Source: Spirochaetales bacterium (lineage in GTDB: Bacteria > Spirochaetota > Spirochaetia > DSM-2461). Taken from it: DNA of 64,000 nt. Both the position numbers and the translations under genes were made by a program. The notes under the pieces were generated by a model that worked only from the letters and a program-made list of their open reading frames with translations, was not told the origin of the DNA and searched no databases. Location: NCBI GenBank assembly GCA_028533045.1, contig JAQQAP010000005.1:62001-126000 (forward strand), written 5' to 3'. The stretch's first letter is position 1. Each line of letters opens with the position of its first letter. Below, piece after piece: positions 1 to 8,979 of the stretch.

Positions 1-350
1 TTGTTACCTCAAAGGGTAACATCGCCGGTGTACCTATTCCTGTTTTCGAGCGGGCCGAATTCTATCCTGTAAGCTACGACATCTTTGAGAAACCCCTCTG
101 GGTGGACAAGGCCGTAGCCAAGCTGGAACAGCTCATGCTTTTTGACCTGGAGTACGAAGTACTGGAACAGCAGGTTGCCCTATTGGAGCAGGAATTACGC
201 ACCACCAGCCAGAGAGTTAACCTCTTTGAAAAGGTGATGATTCCCGAGACAAAGGCCAACATCAAGAAAATTGGAGTTTACCTGGGAGACCAGCAGACCG
301 CTGCGGTTGTTCGGGGTAAAATCTCTAAACGCAAGTTAAAGGTGTCCTAG
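1..350 (+). CDS. atpD: V-type ATP synthase subunit D, 3' part only
   Basis: The frame is open from base 3 to the TAG at 348-350, so the 5' part lies outside the window and about 115 C-terminal residues are visible. Subunit D is the central-stalk rotor subunit that couples the A3B3 headpiece to the membrane ring of V/A-type ATPases. The visible part is a long heptad-rich helix with the family's C-terminal pattern, including [20 protein letters not shown] and a late GKISKRK. It is followed one base later by atpI and then atpK, the usual order at the end of a spirochaete V-ATPase operon. The identification rests on this pattern and on context. Confidence 0.9.
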   Translation, partial: VTSKGNIAGVPIPVFERAEFYPVSYDIFEKPLWVDKAVAKLEQLMLFDLEYEVLEQQVALLEQELRTTSQRVNLFEKVMIPETKANIKKIGVYLGDQQTAAVVRGKISKRKLKVS

Positions 351-351
351 T

Positions 352-2181
352 ATGGCTATAGTGCAAATGAAAAAGGCCACCGTTATTACGATGGACCAAG
401 ACAGAGAAGAGACGCTGGAGAAACTTCGCGCAGAGGGTGTAATACACCTGGAACGCAGTAATCCGGTCTCTTCCGGCGATCTTTCCGCTCTGGAAAATGA
501 GATAGCCGCTTTTAAGCAGGCCATGATTCTCCTTCCCGAAGCGGAAGTCGTTGCGGATATGTCGGAAAACCGGGATTACGCCCGTTCTGTGGTGGAACAG
601 GTGCTGGAAATCCGGCGGACCGATGACGAACTGGTTTCCAGGCTGAATGCCATTAAGCTGGAAGAGGAACTGTTGGCTTCCTGGGACAATGTGGACCCGG
701 AAGATCTGGTTTTCCTGGAAGAGAACAATGTTTTCCTCCGTTTTTACCATGTTCCCGTAGCCCAGTACGATGAGCTGGCCTCCGAATATGAACTGATTGA
801 ACTGGATAGGGTAAAGGGTTTTGTTTACGCCATGGCTGCCAAGCTGAGCGCAGACCAGCTGCCCCCTCTGGAATCGGTACTGTTTCCCGCCAAGGGTCGT
901 GAGGCTCTCGAAGCGGAAAGGGATGAAATCGGCGAGTCCCGGAAAAACGGCGAAAGCCGCCTGAGCGAGCTGGCCAAGAACCGTCCTCTTATGGATTGGT
1001 ACGGCGAAGTCCTTGAGCAGGAGTGGGAATTTGAAGAAGCCCGGCTTCTCTGCGGTGACGACGAGGGAATCTCCTATCTTACCGGCTTTGTTCCGGTAGA
1101 CGGGGCGGAGTCTCTCAAGGCTGCGGCGGAACACAATAAATGGGGACTCCTTTTGGACGATCCCGGTGAAGAAGATGCGGTTCCCACCGAATTGAAATTG
1201 GGACCCTTTGCGGCCCTTCTCAAGCCTGTGTTGGACTTTCTGGGGATTCTTCCCGGTTACAGAGAGTATGACATTAGCTTCTTCTTCCTCTGTTTCTTTA
1301 GTATTTTTACGGCCATGCTTATTGGTGACGCCGGTTACGGAACTATTTTCCTGGGCGCCACTCTGGCAGGTATGATCGGGGCACATAAAAAGACGGGCAA
1401 AGTCAGCAAGCTCTTTTTTCTGCCTCTCCTGTTAAGCGTCTCCATTATTATCTGGGGAGCTATTACGGGAACCTGGTTCGCCAGTGCCGGTCTTGCGGGG
1501 CTTTCTTTCTTCGATAAGCTAAAGCTTGATGTCTTTAGGGTTGAAGGGGACGAAAGCATTGCTTTGATTATGGGAATCAGTTTTGCCCTTGGTATTGTGC
1601 AGCTCCTCATAGGTGTTGTGCAGAACTTCAAGAAAAACTTTCCCCAGCTCTCCAGTTTTGCCCAGGTGGGATGGTTCGCCGTACTTGTATCGGTTTGGTA
1701 CCTTATCCTTATTCTGGTTGTAAACAGGCAGGGGCTGGAAACCTATCCCCAGCAGATGCTCTATGTTCTGCTGGGCGGTGTGGCTATTATCTTTCTCTTC
1801 GGCGGACAGGAAGAGGGTAAAACCTTTTTTCAGGGGATTCTTAATTCTCTGGCGAACTTCCTGCAGCTCTTTTTGGACGTGGTGGGTACCTTCTCGGACC
1901 TCATGTCTTATGTAAGACTGTTTGCCGTAGGATTGGCCGGTGTAAAGATTGCGGAAACCTTTAACCAGCTGGGGGGACAGTTCTCCGGCAGCTGGACGAT
2001 TGTGTTTGGTATTCTGATCATCGTAATTGGTCATACCCTGAATATTATTCTGGGTTTGATGGCTATTTTGGTTCATGCCGTGAGGCTGAATATTTTGGAG
2101 TATTCCGGAAAAGTCGGTGTCGAGTGGTCCGGATTTAAATACGAACCTTTTAAGGTTAACGTTGAAGAAAGTCAAAGATAG
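352..2181 (+). CDS. atpI: V-type ATP synthase subunit I (stator, membrane a-like subunit)
   Basis: This 609-residue protein is the membrane stator that provides the ion half-channels next to the c-ring. Residues 1 to about 290 are cytoplasmic, charged and helical. From about residue 300 to 590 there are seven or eight hydrophobic segments. The essential arginine of the channel is visible as R522 in SYVRLFAVGLAG, and a second conserved arginine is R578 in HAVRLNILEY. The ATG starts one base after the atpD stop, so translation is probably coupled. Length and motifs fit a full-length family member. Confidence 0.95.
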   Translation: MAIVQMKKATVITMDQDREETLEKLRAEGVIHLERSNPVSSGDLSALENEIAAFKQAMILLPEAEVVADMSENRDYARSVVEQVLEIRRTDDELVSRLNAIKLEEELLASWDNVDPEDLVFLEENNVFLRFYHVPVAQYDELASEYELIELDRVKGFVYAMAAKLSADQLPPLESVLFPAKGREALEAERDEIGESRKNGESRLSELAKNRPLMDWYGEVLEQEWEFEEARLLCGDDEGISYLTGFVPVDGAESLKAAAEHNKWGLLLDDPGEEDAVPTELKLGPFAALLKPVLDFLGILPGYREYDISFFFLCFFSIFTAMLIGDAGYGTIFLGATLAGMIGAHKKTGKVSKLFFLPLLLSVSIIIWGAITGTWFASAGLAGLSFFDKLKLDVFRVEGDESIALIMGISFALGIVQLLIGVVQNFKKNFPQLSSFAQVGWFAVLVSVWYLILILVVNRQGLETYPQQMLYVLLGGVAIIFLFGGQEEGKTFFQGILNSLANFLQLFLDVVGTFSDLMSYVRLFAVGLAGVKIAETFNQLGGQFSGSWTIVFGILIIVIGHTLNIILGLMAILVHAVRLNILEYSGKVGVEWSGFKYEPFKVNVEESQR

Positions 2182-2195
2182 AAAGGAGAATTGAT

Positions 2196-2615
2196 ATGAG
2201 TTTCGGAATTATTGGACAGGCTGCCGCGTTGGGATTGGCAGCAATAGGCTCTGCTTTGGGATGTGGTACGGCTGCTCAGGGTGCCGTAGGAGCTTGGAAG
2301 AAGGCGCTTGCTACCAACAAGGCCCCCAGTATGCTTCTGGCCGCTTTTGTCGGTTTTCCCCTTTCCCAGACTTTGTACGGATTTCTGGTAATGCTGGTTG
2401 TTGTACCCTCTAAAACAGGTGATATGAAACAGTTGGCAGCCGGTGTATTCGGCGGTTTGGCCATTGGTATGTCTGCCTGGCTTCAGGGTATCGCTGCTGC
2501 CGGTGCTTGTGACGCCCAGCAGGAAACGGGAAAAGGTACGGCTCAGTACGTACTGGCCCTTGGTATTGTTGAATCAGTAGCTATTCTGGTTCTGGCATTC
2601 CTCTTCCTTATCTAA
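2196..2615 (+). CDS. atpK: V-type ATP synthase subunit K (rotor ring proteolipid)
   Basis: This 139-residue, four-helix proteolipid is the rotor ring subunit, made of two fused hairpins with the ion carboxylate only in helix 4 (E126 in GIVESVAIL). Residues matching the sodium-coordinating set of Enterococcus NtpK are also present: S57-Q58 and Y61 in helix 2, and Q97 in helix 3. A sodium-coupled enzyme is therefore likely, by inference. GAAAGGAG lies just upstream of the ATG, 14 bases after atpI. A hairpin terminator follows at 2665-2700, so this is the last gene of the operon. Confidence 0.93.
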   Translation: MSFGIIGQAAALGLAAIGSALGCGTAAQGAVGAWKKALATNKAPSMLLAAFVGFPLSQTLYGFLVMLVVVPSKTGDMKQLAAGVFGGLAIGMSAWLQGIAAAGACDAQQETGKGTAQYVLALGIVESVAILVLAFLFLI

Positions 2616-2664
2616 GGGAAAAGGCCCCTCGGGGGTTGCCAGAATAGATTATTTACAATCTAAT

Positions 2665-2700
2665 GAAAGGGACGGTTCTACGGAGCTGTCCCTTTTCTTT
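2665..2700 (+). terminator. Rho-independent terminator of the V-ATPase operon
   Basis: The stem GAAAGGGAC pairs with GTCCCTTTT around a 14-base loop and is followed by a T-rich run. It lies between atpK and the GNAT gene, as expected for an operon end. Confidence 0.75.
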
Positions 2701-2712
2701 TGGTAGGTAAAA

Positions 2713-3678
2713 ATGGGTATAATAGTAAAAAAGTTCACCGAGGATCACATTGACAGAGCTGTAGATATTTTTAGCAAGATCTACAGTTGGGAGCGGGAAG
2801 TCAGTCCCCTTCTGCCGCCTCATCCCTTAACAGAGCCCGATCGTATTGGAAACGCTCTGCGGCTGCTTATACAGACAGGCCCGGGAATCTCCCTTTTTGA
2901 GGATGACCGAATGATAGCCTACATGATTACGGGAGACCGATTCGACTGTAAGGGACAGAAGGCTGTTATGATCCCCGAATACGCCCATGGGGCGGAGATA
3001 GATATGGACCTGGCCTGGGAACCGATTTATCGTCAGATGTACAAGGAACTGGCAGCTCAATGGTTAAAAGAGGGAATCCATCTCCACTTTATCGGCTTCA
3101 TGGCCCATGATCAGGAACTCAAGGATATACTTTTCCAGTTGGGATTCGGCGGATATTTGACCGAGCGTATTCGGGACCTGTCCGATATCATGACAGTGGG
3201 AGGAAGCTTTTCGATTGAGCCTTCCGATGAACCGGAAGAGCTTTATGAACTTCGTAAAGACCAGTACGCCGGTTTTGAGAGTTCACCCATATTTATGAAG
3301 AAAAAGCCCTGTCGGGAAGCTTTGGTAAGGGACTTGCAAAAATTCAACGATGAAGGGGATGCTCTCTTTGTTTACCGGAGCGATAATGGAATCGGTGCCT
3401 ATATGGCCGTGGGAGAATCGGTGGGGCAGGGGGAAGGTTTCCTTCTGCGGAATACCAGGACGGCCCAGATTAAATCTGCCTATGTTAAGCCGGACTTAAG
3501 AAATCAGGGAATCGGCCTGAATCTCCTTAAGAAAAGCATTCAATGGGCCCGTGAGGAGGGGTTTGACGCACTTTTCGTAGAGCATGAGACGGCCAATTCC
3601 GAGGGAAGTGCCTTCTGGGGAAAGCACTTTGATCCCTACGTTCATTTTGCTATGCGATACATAGACAATACCCTGTAA
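2713..3678 (+). CDS. GNAT-family N-acetyltransferase
   Basis: This 321-residue protein ends in a clear GNAT fold. The acetyl-CoA pyrophosphate loop is KPDLRNQGIGLNLLKKSIQ (R/Q-x-x-G-x-G/A), followed by an alpha helix and the strand FDALFVEHETAN. The N-terminal half (about residues 1-150) also has GNAT-like strand and helix texture, so it may be a tandem-GNAT protein with one catalytic domain. The acceptor cannot be read from the sequence. The ATG follows GGTAGGTAAAA, a modest ribosome site. The gene converges on the thioesterase gene with 15 bases between the two stops. Confidence 0.8.
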   Translation: MGIIVKKFTEDHIDRAVDIFSKIYSWEREVSPLLPPHPLTEPDRIGNALRLLIQTGPGISLFEDDRMIAYMITGDRFDCKGQKAVMIPEYAHGAEIDMDLAWEPIYRQMYKELAAQWLKEGIHLHFIGFMAHDQELKDILFQLGFGGYLTERIRDLSDIMTVGGSFSIEPSDEPEELYELRKDQYAGFESSPIFMKKKPCREALVRDLQKFNDEGDALFVYRSDNGIGAYMAVGESVGQGEGFLLRNTRTAQIKSAYVKPDLRNQGIGLNLLKKSIQWAREEGFDALFVEHETANSEGSAFWGKHFDPYVHFAMRYIDNTL

Positions 3679-3693
3679 AAGGTACTGTCCGAA

Positions 3694-4101
3694 TTACATA
3701 TCCCGGTAGGATTGGAGAAAATCTTCCGGGAATCGCACCGGTCGGTTACTGTCCATGTTAAAATAGTAACCCACCTGGTGGCCTTCGCAGTGGATTTTGT
3801 CATCCTCTACGATTTCAAAACGCACCTTCCAGCGGCCCTTTTCCAGTTCTTCCACCCAGGCTTTGCCTAGGGGGTTGCTTTTTAGGGTGAGGGGGCGCTT
3901 ATATTTGACGTTTGTTTCCGCCAGGATGGGGGCGTTATTCTGCTCCATCATATCGTCCAGGGGAAAGTATTCGTCAAGAATGGCCGTGCGGAGATCTTCG
4001 AAATACTGAACATAAACGGTGTTGCTTACGATTTGCATGAAGTCCACATGGTAGGTTTTAACTTTGATGGGAAGTTCCACATACATTTTTCTTTTGTCCA
4101 T
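3694..4101 (-). CDS. Acyl-CoA thioesterase, hotdog fold (4HBT type)
   Basis: This 135-residue single-domain hotdog protein carries the 4HBT signature in the form HVDFMQIVSNTVYVQYFED, where the Asp occupies the catalytic position of YbgC-type enzymes. It is followed by the central strand AETNVKYKRPL. It probably hydrolyses acyl-CoA thioesters in the cytoplasm; the substrate is unknown. A TATAAT box lies seven bases upstream of the ATG with no Shine-Dalgarno between them, so the mRNA is predicted to be leaderless. The gene stands alone on the minus strand. Confidence 0.82.
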   Translation of the reverse strand: MDKRKMYVELPIKVKTYHVDFMQIVSNTVYVQYFEDLRTAILDEYFPLDDMMEQNNAPILAETNVKYKRPLTLKSNPLGKAWVEELEKGRWKVRFEIVEDDKIHCEGHQVGYYFNMDSNRPVRFPEDFLQSYRDM

Positions 4102-4108
4102 GTTTGTT

Positions 4109-4137
4109 ATTATAGGAGTATTTTATTTTTGGTAAAG
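4109..4137 (-). promoter_or_regulatory. Promoter of the thioesterase gene, leaderless type
   Basis: CTTTAC, a 17-base spacer and TATAAT are followed by only seven bases before the ATG at 4101. No ribosome-binding site fits in between. Confidence 0.55.
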
Positions 4138-4216
4138 ACTATGGAAAAATTCATGGGATATTTATTCTTTGCTTACAATAATTGTGCTATATATACCCTT
4201 TTCCCGGAGGTATTTC

Positions 4217-5464
4217 ATGTTTCGGAATAGAAGATCAATCCTTTTACTCATAGGAGTCCTGCTTAGTCTCCTGGGCCATACTCTAGCGGCCGATCAGATT
4301 GAGGCTATAACAATAGAAGGGCTTAAAAGAACGAAAGAGGATACCCTCCTGCGCATCATTAATCTTTCTCCCGGAGATGAAGTCACGCCGGGGCTATCGG
4401 AAGAGGTGGAGCAAAAGCTCCGTAAAGCGGGTATTTTCCAGGAAGACATGAGTGTCACTTTTACTCCCGGTAGGGAGGGGCAGATTTTGAATATCAGGGT
4501 TTACGATAAATGGACCCTCATAGGACTTCCCTATTTTTCTTCCTCCGACGGGGACATAAAAGGGGGTGTTTTTGCCCTTGATTCCAATATGGGGGGAAAG
4601 GGAAATTATTTTGTTTCTGCCCTGATGTTTAGTAACGAGGGAGATGGTTTAGGCTTCTTTTTCTTTAATGATCCCACTTTTCTTGATACGGACTATAAGG
4701 GAAAACTTGTTTTAAACGGTGGTTTTTCTACCCAAACTAATACCAGCCTGGATGGAGATGAGATTTGGGAGGATTATCAGACGGCCTTGGCTTCCCTTGG
4801 AGTGGGGCTGGGAAAGGATGTGAACGACTCCCTAAACCTGAGTCTACTGACCCGCGGGACATTCTGGGAAGATCGTGAAGGAGATATAGCCCCTCCCGAG
4901 GAGGGAGAAGCCCACTTTGATTTAATTTTGGAGGGCCGGGCCGAATATGACGGGCTTACGGTTTATCCTCTCTTTCAAAAGGGAATGAGCGGTAAAATGT
5001 CCGCTTCCGCCCGATGGGAACCGGCCGAAGGGGACACATCCTATCTCCTCTACGGAGAGTTTTCCGCTGCCTGGGCCATCGATTCCCTTCTGCAGCTTAC
5101 TGCAACCGGTAAATCAGCCTTGACCAATGATGACTTCCATTATCTTTTTCGTCTGGGTGATGCCTCGGGAAGTCTTACCCTGCCCTCCGACAAGATCGCC
5201 ACCGACCGCTACCTGAACGGGGAGTTGAAAGGGGAGGTCCGCCTGGTTAAAATAGGTGAGGCCGGATATCTTACATCGCCCCTCTATTACGAAGCCGGTG
5301 TTTTACGGGATTATCAGGAAGAAGAGCAAACCTATCACGGTATGGGCGGGGGAATCCGTTTTTACCTGAATAAGGTGGCTTTGCCCGCCATGGGGCTGGA
5401 TTACCGCTATAACCTCACAACCGATGAGGGGGCGGTGAGCTTTTTCATCGGCATGTCCTATTAG
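4217..5464 (+). CDS. Outer-membrane beta-barrel protein with a POTRA-like domain
   Basis: This protein has 415 residues from the ATG at 4217, which has CGGAGG seven bases upstream. An in-frame ATG at 4169 lacks such a site. A signal peptide (residues 1 to about 24, ending TLAA) is followed by one POTRA-like module, about 25-105, with the typical opening IEAITIEGLKRTKEDTLLR. The rest alternates polar and aromatic residues with many glycines and ends on an aromatic residue (FFIGMSY), as barrel proteins do. It resembles small BamA/TamA-family or surface-antigen proteins; a role in membrane assembly or secretion is inferred only. A TTGCTT/TATATA promoter lies upstream near 4171-4200. Confidence 0.72.
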   Translation: MFRNRRSILLLIGVLLSLLGHTLAADQIEAITIEGLKRTKEDTLLRIINLSPGDEVTPGLSEEVEQKLRKAGIFQEDMSVTFTPGREGQILNIRVYDKWTLIGLPYFSSSDGDIKGGVFALDSNMGGKGNYFVSALMFSNEGDGLGFFFFNDPTFLDTDYKGKLVLNGGFSTQTNTSLDGDEIWEDYQTALASLGVGLGKDVNDSLNLSLLTRGTFWEDREGDIAPPEEGEAHFDLILEGRAEYDGLTVYPLFQKGMSGKMSASARWEPAEGDTSYLLYGEFSAAWAIDSLLQLTATGKSALTNDDFHYLFRLGDASGSLTLPSDKIATDRYLNGELKGEVRLVKIGEAGYLTSPLYYEAGVLRDYQEEEQTYHGMGGGIRFYLNKVALPAMGLDYRYNLTTDEGAVSFFIGMSY

Positions 5465-5478
5465 GAGGGGATCATAGA

Positions 5479-7038
5479 TTGGGCTATAAAGAAGTACAAA
5501 TAAATTTACCGGTAGAGCTTTTTGAAAAGGAGATGAATGAACGTATCCTAAAAAAGGCCGGTGTAAAGACGGGGCGGGTCTCTTTCCTGCGCAAGAGTCT
5601 CGATTCCCGGAAAAAGGATCGTATCGTTTGGAACACCCTCGCCGGTGTCCTCTCCGACGAGCTGCCCGACGGAACACCTCCCCCGCCGCCCCGCAGCGCC
5701 ATGGAAAGCCTCCTGGACGAGAATTACCGCAAAGGCCGCAACAAACGGGTTGTTATAGTCGGTTCAGGACCGGCGGGACTTTTCGCCGGGCTTACTCTCC
5801 TGCGCCTGGGGTACGCGGTCACCCTCCTTGAAAGGGGTGCCGCCGTGGAAGACCGGGCCCGTCTCATCCAAAGCTTTGAAGAGGGCGGGGCCTTCTCCCC
5901 GGTGGGAAACTATCTCTTTGGCGAAGGAGGGGCGGGTACCTTCTCCGACGGCAAGCTCACTTCGCGCACCAAGAAAATTGTCCGTGAACGGGACTGGATT
6001 CACTCACTCTACGTTTCCATGGGCGGTCCGGAAGAGATACTCTGGTCCACCCATCCCCATCTGGGAAGCGACCGGCTTTATACCATCGCCCAAAATATGC
6101 GCCTTCTTTTCCGTGAATGGGGCGGGGAAATAGAATTTGAAACCTTAATGACAGACCTGAAGGTTCGTGAGGGGCGTATTGTCTCTTTGGACACGAATCG
6201 GGGAGAACGGGAAGGAGACTTTTTTCTTCTTGCTCCGGGCCATTCGGCCCGGGAAACGTACCGTATGCTTCTGGACCGGGGCGTACCCTTCCGGGGGAAA
6301 AATTTCGCCATAGGCTTTCGTATGGAGCATCGTCAGGAAGAGATAAACCTTACCCAGTGGGGCAGGACCAGCCTCCCCGGAGTGAAGGCCGCCGAGTACC
6401 GTCTTACCCATAAAACGGTCGGGAATATCCCGGTGTACACCTTTTGCATGTGTCCCGGGGGGCAAGTTGTCCCCTCCACTCCTTACGAAGACAATAATCT
6501 GGTTAACGGTATGAGTTCCTATGCTCGGAACGGTCTTTACGCCAACGCGGCCCTTGTGGCGGGAATTCAGCCTCAGGAAATCGACCGGAGCGGATCCCCC
6601 CGAACTGTACTTGATTGGTTGGAAGGGTTGGAGAGTCGATTTAAGTCTATCGTAGACGGTTACGAAGCCCCGGCCAGTACCATTGAAGCCTTTCTGGCAG
6701 GGAAAACAGGAATCCTTTCCCAAACCAGCTATCCTCTGGGACTAAAAGAGTGGGACCTGGCAAAAGAACTTCCTCCGGCCCAAATTGAGGCCCTTAAGGA
6801 AGGACTGGGAGCTTTTGTCCGCAAAATGCCCCGCTTTGGGGAAGGACAGCTTTTGGGGCTGGAAAGTAAAACTTCCGCCCCCCTTCAGGTACTCCGGGAC
6901 GAATCGGGACGCCCAGAAGGTTGGGACAATCTTTGGATCTGCGGAGAAGGAAGCGGCTGGTCCGGAGGTATCATAAGTTCTGCCGCCGACGGCATAAAAG
7001 GGGCCCTTTCCCTGCTCAAGCTTGACAGCGCAACCTGA
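5479..7038 (+). CDS. NAD(P)/FAD-dependent dehydrogenase, COG2509 family (long form)
   Basis: This 519-residue protein starts at TTG, with AGGAGGGG six to eight bases upstream. Residues 1-88 are an N-terminal extension with a PPPPP stretch. The dinucleotide-binding motif follows as VVIVGSGPAGLFAGL (GSGPAG at 95-100), with an acidic strand end at LLERG. The GGAGTFSDGKL motif and the C-terminal WICGEGSGWSGGI FAD motif are typical of this uncharacterised flavoprotein family. The substrate is unknown. A shorter relative is encoded at 10877-12142. The gene lies 14 bases after the barrel protein and may be co-transcribed with it. Confidence 0.8.
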   Translation: MGYKEVQINLPVELFEKEMNERILKKAGVKTGRVSFLRKSLDSRKKDRIVWNTLAGVLSDELPDGTPPPPPRSAMESLLDENYRKGRNKRVVIVGSGPAGLFAGLTLLRLGYAVTLLERGAAVEDRARLIQSFEEGGAFSPVGNYLFGEGGAGTFSDGKLTSRTKKIVRERDWIHSLYVSMGGPEEILWSTHPHLGSDRLYTIAQNMRLLFREWGGEIEFETLMTDLKVREGRIVSLDTNRGEREGDFFLLAPGHSARETYRMLLDRGVPFRGKNFAIGFRMEHRQEEINLTQWGRTSLPGVKAAEYRLTHKTVGNIPVYTFCMCPGGQVVPSTPYEDNNLVNGMSSYARNGLYANAALVAGIQPQEIDRSGSPRTVLDWLEGLESRFKSIVDGYEAPASTIEAFLAGKTGILSQTSYPLGLKEWDLAKELPPAQIEALKEGLGAFVRKMPRFGEGQLLGLESKTSAPLQVLRDESGRPEGWDNLWICGEGSGWSGGIISSAADGIKGALSLLKLDSAT

Positions 7039-7065
7039 TTTTGCTAGCCTCTGCGGGGAGGTCCC

Positions 7066-8979
7066 ATGTACGGTGACAATAATAATCTCATTTTGGCTAC
7101 CATAGGTCTTATACTCGTTTTACTGCTGGGAAGCCTCTCTCTGGTTTCGATCGTCAAGATTAATCGACTGGAAAATCAGCTTGAAATCAGTTCTCAAACA
7201 ACAGAGCCCGTAGGCGGGGAGGCCGAGGAAATCCCCGCCGTGAATCTTTCCATTCCGGAAGCCCGCAGCCGGGAAAACGCTTTTTCTCTGGCCCTGGAAA
7301 TGTGGCAAGAGAAGGAGAGAGAAGAGGCGGAGGCCGGTGAACGTATTGGAACCCTGCGGGAAGATCTGAACCCCTTGCTGGAGGAGTTGGACTTAACACT
7401 TGTCGATAGCTCCACCCTCTACCGTTGGCCCATCGAAAACAGCCGGGGAGAGGAAGTTTTTACCCTCCTCTACGGCGAAAGGGAGTGGGAACTCCTTTCT
7501 GAAACGGGAGAGGCCTTTACCTTTGATAGATGGGGACAAAAGGGAGAGAACTTCCTGCGCGAAGAAGAGGAGAATCGTCTCCTGTGGATAGAAAAGCGCC
7601 TGGCCGGAGCCGCCTTGCTTGAGGAAATTGCCTCCCATAGTAAAACTCAGGACCTTCTTATTCAGAAAAGCTGCCGTCTGAAAACGACCCGGAACGAGGG
7701 TCTTCTGACGCAGATCGAAATTCTTACCCGCTCCGAGGCTCGTCCGGTCCTCACCATCTCCCTGAAAGAGGACCGACTCTACCTTCAAGGGGAGGCCCTT
7801 GAGCCGGATCAGGCCCGGGATAGTTTCTTTTCCTCCCTTGCCCAAAGCGATACCAGAAAGGAGAAGGATATACTTCTTTCCCGGGGGCTGGACCAGATCA
7901 AGGAGATCTACGGGAACAAAGCCTTTCTTGATCAGTTGGATGAACTGGGGCTGACCCCTTCCTGGCTTGAACGGGAGGACGAAGACTTTGTTTACCTTGA
8001 TCTTATGGATCGGGACGGGGCGATTCAGGCTTCCTTTGGGGTAAGACGTTTTACCGGGGGAATCCATATGCTTGACGGTAAGGGTGTACCCCTCGTTTCC
8101 CTCGATTCCTTGATGGAGAGTGCCGCCGATATTCCGGAAGACCGGGAAGAGTTAAAGGAGTCGGGCGAGGACAAGAAAGACCTGAATATCCTTCTCGTCG
8201 GTTATCATAATCAAAGCGCCGACACTATGATGGTGGCCCATGTGGACCGTTCCGAGGAAAAAATCACCCTTATAAGTATTCCCCGTGACCTCTGGTGGGA
8301 AGGTCGTAAGCTGAATTCCTACTTCTTTACAGAGGAGCCGGAAGATTTTCTGGGGATAATGTCTGAGCTGACCGGATTGACCGTGGATAATTATCTCTCT
8401 GTGGACATGTATGCCTTTATCGATGTGGTGAATACTCTGGGCGGGGTAGAGGTCACTCTGGAGGGGGAAGTCCGTGATCCCAGCTATCGGATAATCCGGG
8501 AAGACGGAACGGAGGGTACCCTCTATTATCCGCCGGGAACCTATCGATTAAACGGTGTGGAAGCCCTGCGTCTGGTTCGTTCCCGCCACGGCAGTTCCGA
8601 CTTTGAGCGGGCCCTCCTGCAGCAGAAAATACTCAACAGTCTCAAGGAACAGGCCGGGGAACTCTCCCTGGGGGATTGGCAGACATTCCGGGCCTTTTTG
8701 GGAATTGCCGCCGAACAGAGCGAGAGTAATATGTCCCTTACCTTTATGGCGCGAAAGTTTTTAAGTATGGCAGATTACACTATAGACGGGGGACACAACC
8801 TCAAGGACGACTCCCTGCTCTACAGCACTTACAGTAATTACATCGGATTATCCGCCGGGGAAGTGTCCCGGGTTAAAAAGGACGATACCTACGCCAAAGG
8901 ACAGTGGATCCTGCTCCCCCTGAATAACGATTGGGAGCTTATCCACACAGGGATAGAGCGAATTATTCAGAATTCCTAG
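7066..8979 (+). CDS. LytR-CpsA-Psr (LCP) family protein
   Basis: This 637-residue protein has an N-terminal membrane anchor (about 8-30), a long charged helical region of about 40-360, and a C-terminal LCP domain starting near residue 371 (DLNILLVGYHNQSADTMMV). Family residues are visible: D and R in SADTMMVAHVD and SIPRDLWW, and the distal arginines in LRLVRSRHG followed by DFERALLQQKIL. LCP enzymes transfer lipid-linked glycopolymers onto cell-wall or surface acceptors. The N-terminal region is unusually long for the family. The stop codon overlaps that of the convergent IclR gene by four bases (CTAG). Confidence 0.85.
   Translation: MYGDNNNLILATIGLILVLLLGSLSLVSIVKINRLENQLEISSQTTEPVGGEAEEIPAVNLSIPEARSRENAFSLALEMWQEKEREEAEAGERIGTLREDLNPLLEELDLTLVDSSTLYRWPIENSRGEEVFTLLYGEREWELLSETGEAFTFDRWGQKGENFLREEEENRLLWIEKRLAGAALLEEIASHSKTQDLLIQKSCRLKTTRNEGLLTQIEILTRSEARPVLTISLKEDRLYLQGEALEPDQARDSFFSSLAQSDTRKEKDILLSRGLDQIKEIYGNKAFLDQLDELGLTPSWLEREDEDFVYLDLMDRDGAIQASFGVRRFTGGIHMLDGKGVPLVSLDSLMESAADIPEDREELKESGEDKKDLNILLVGYHNQSADTMMVAHVDRSEEKITLISIPRDLWWEGRKLNSYFFTEEPEDFLGIMSELTGLTVDNYLSVDMYAFIDVVNTLGGVEVTLEGEVRDPSYRIIREDGTEGTLYYPPGTYRLNGVEALRLVRSRHGSSDFERALLQQKILNSLKEQAGELSLGDWQTFRAFLGIAAEQSESNMSLTFMARKFLSMADYTIDGGHNLKDDSLLYSTYSNYIGLSAGEVSRVKKDDTYAKGQWILLPLNNDWELIHTGIERIIQNS

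Noticed and set aside
325-1386. 353-codon open frame antisense to atpI
   Set aside because: It mirrors the coding frame of atpI, has no ribosome site and shows no family motif; it is a by-product of the codon use of the real gene.
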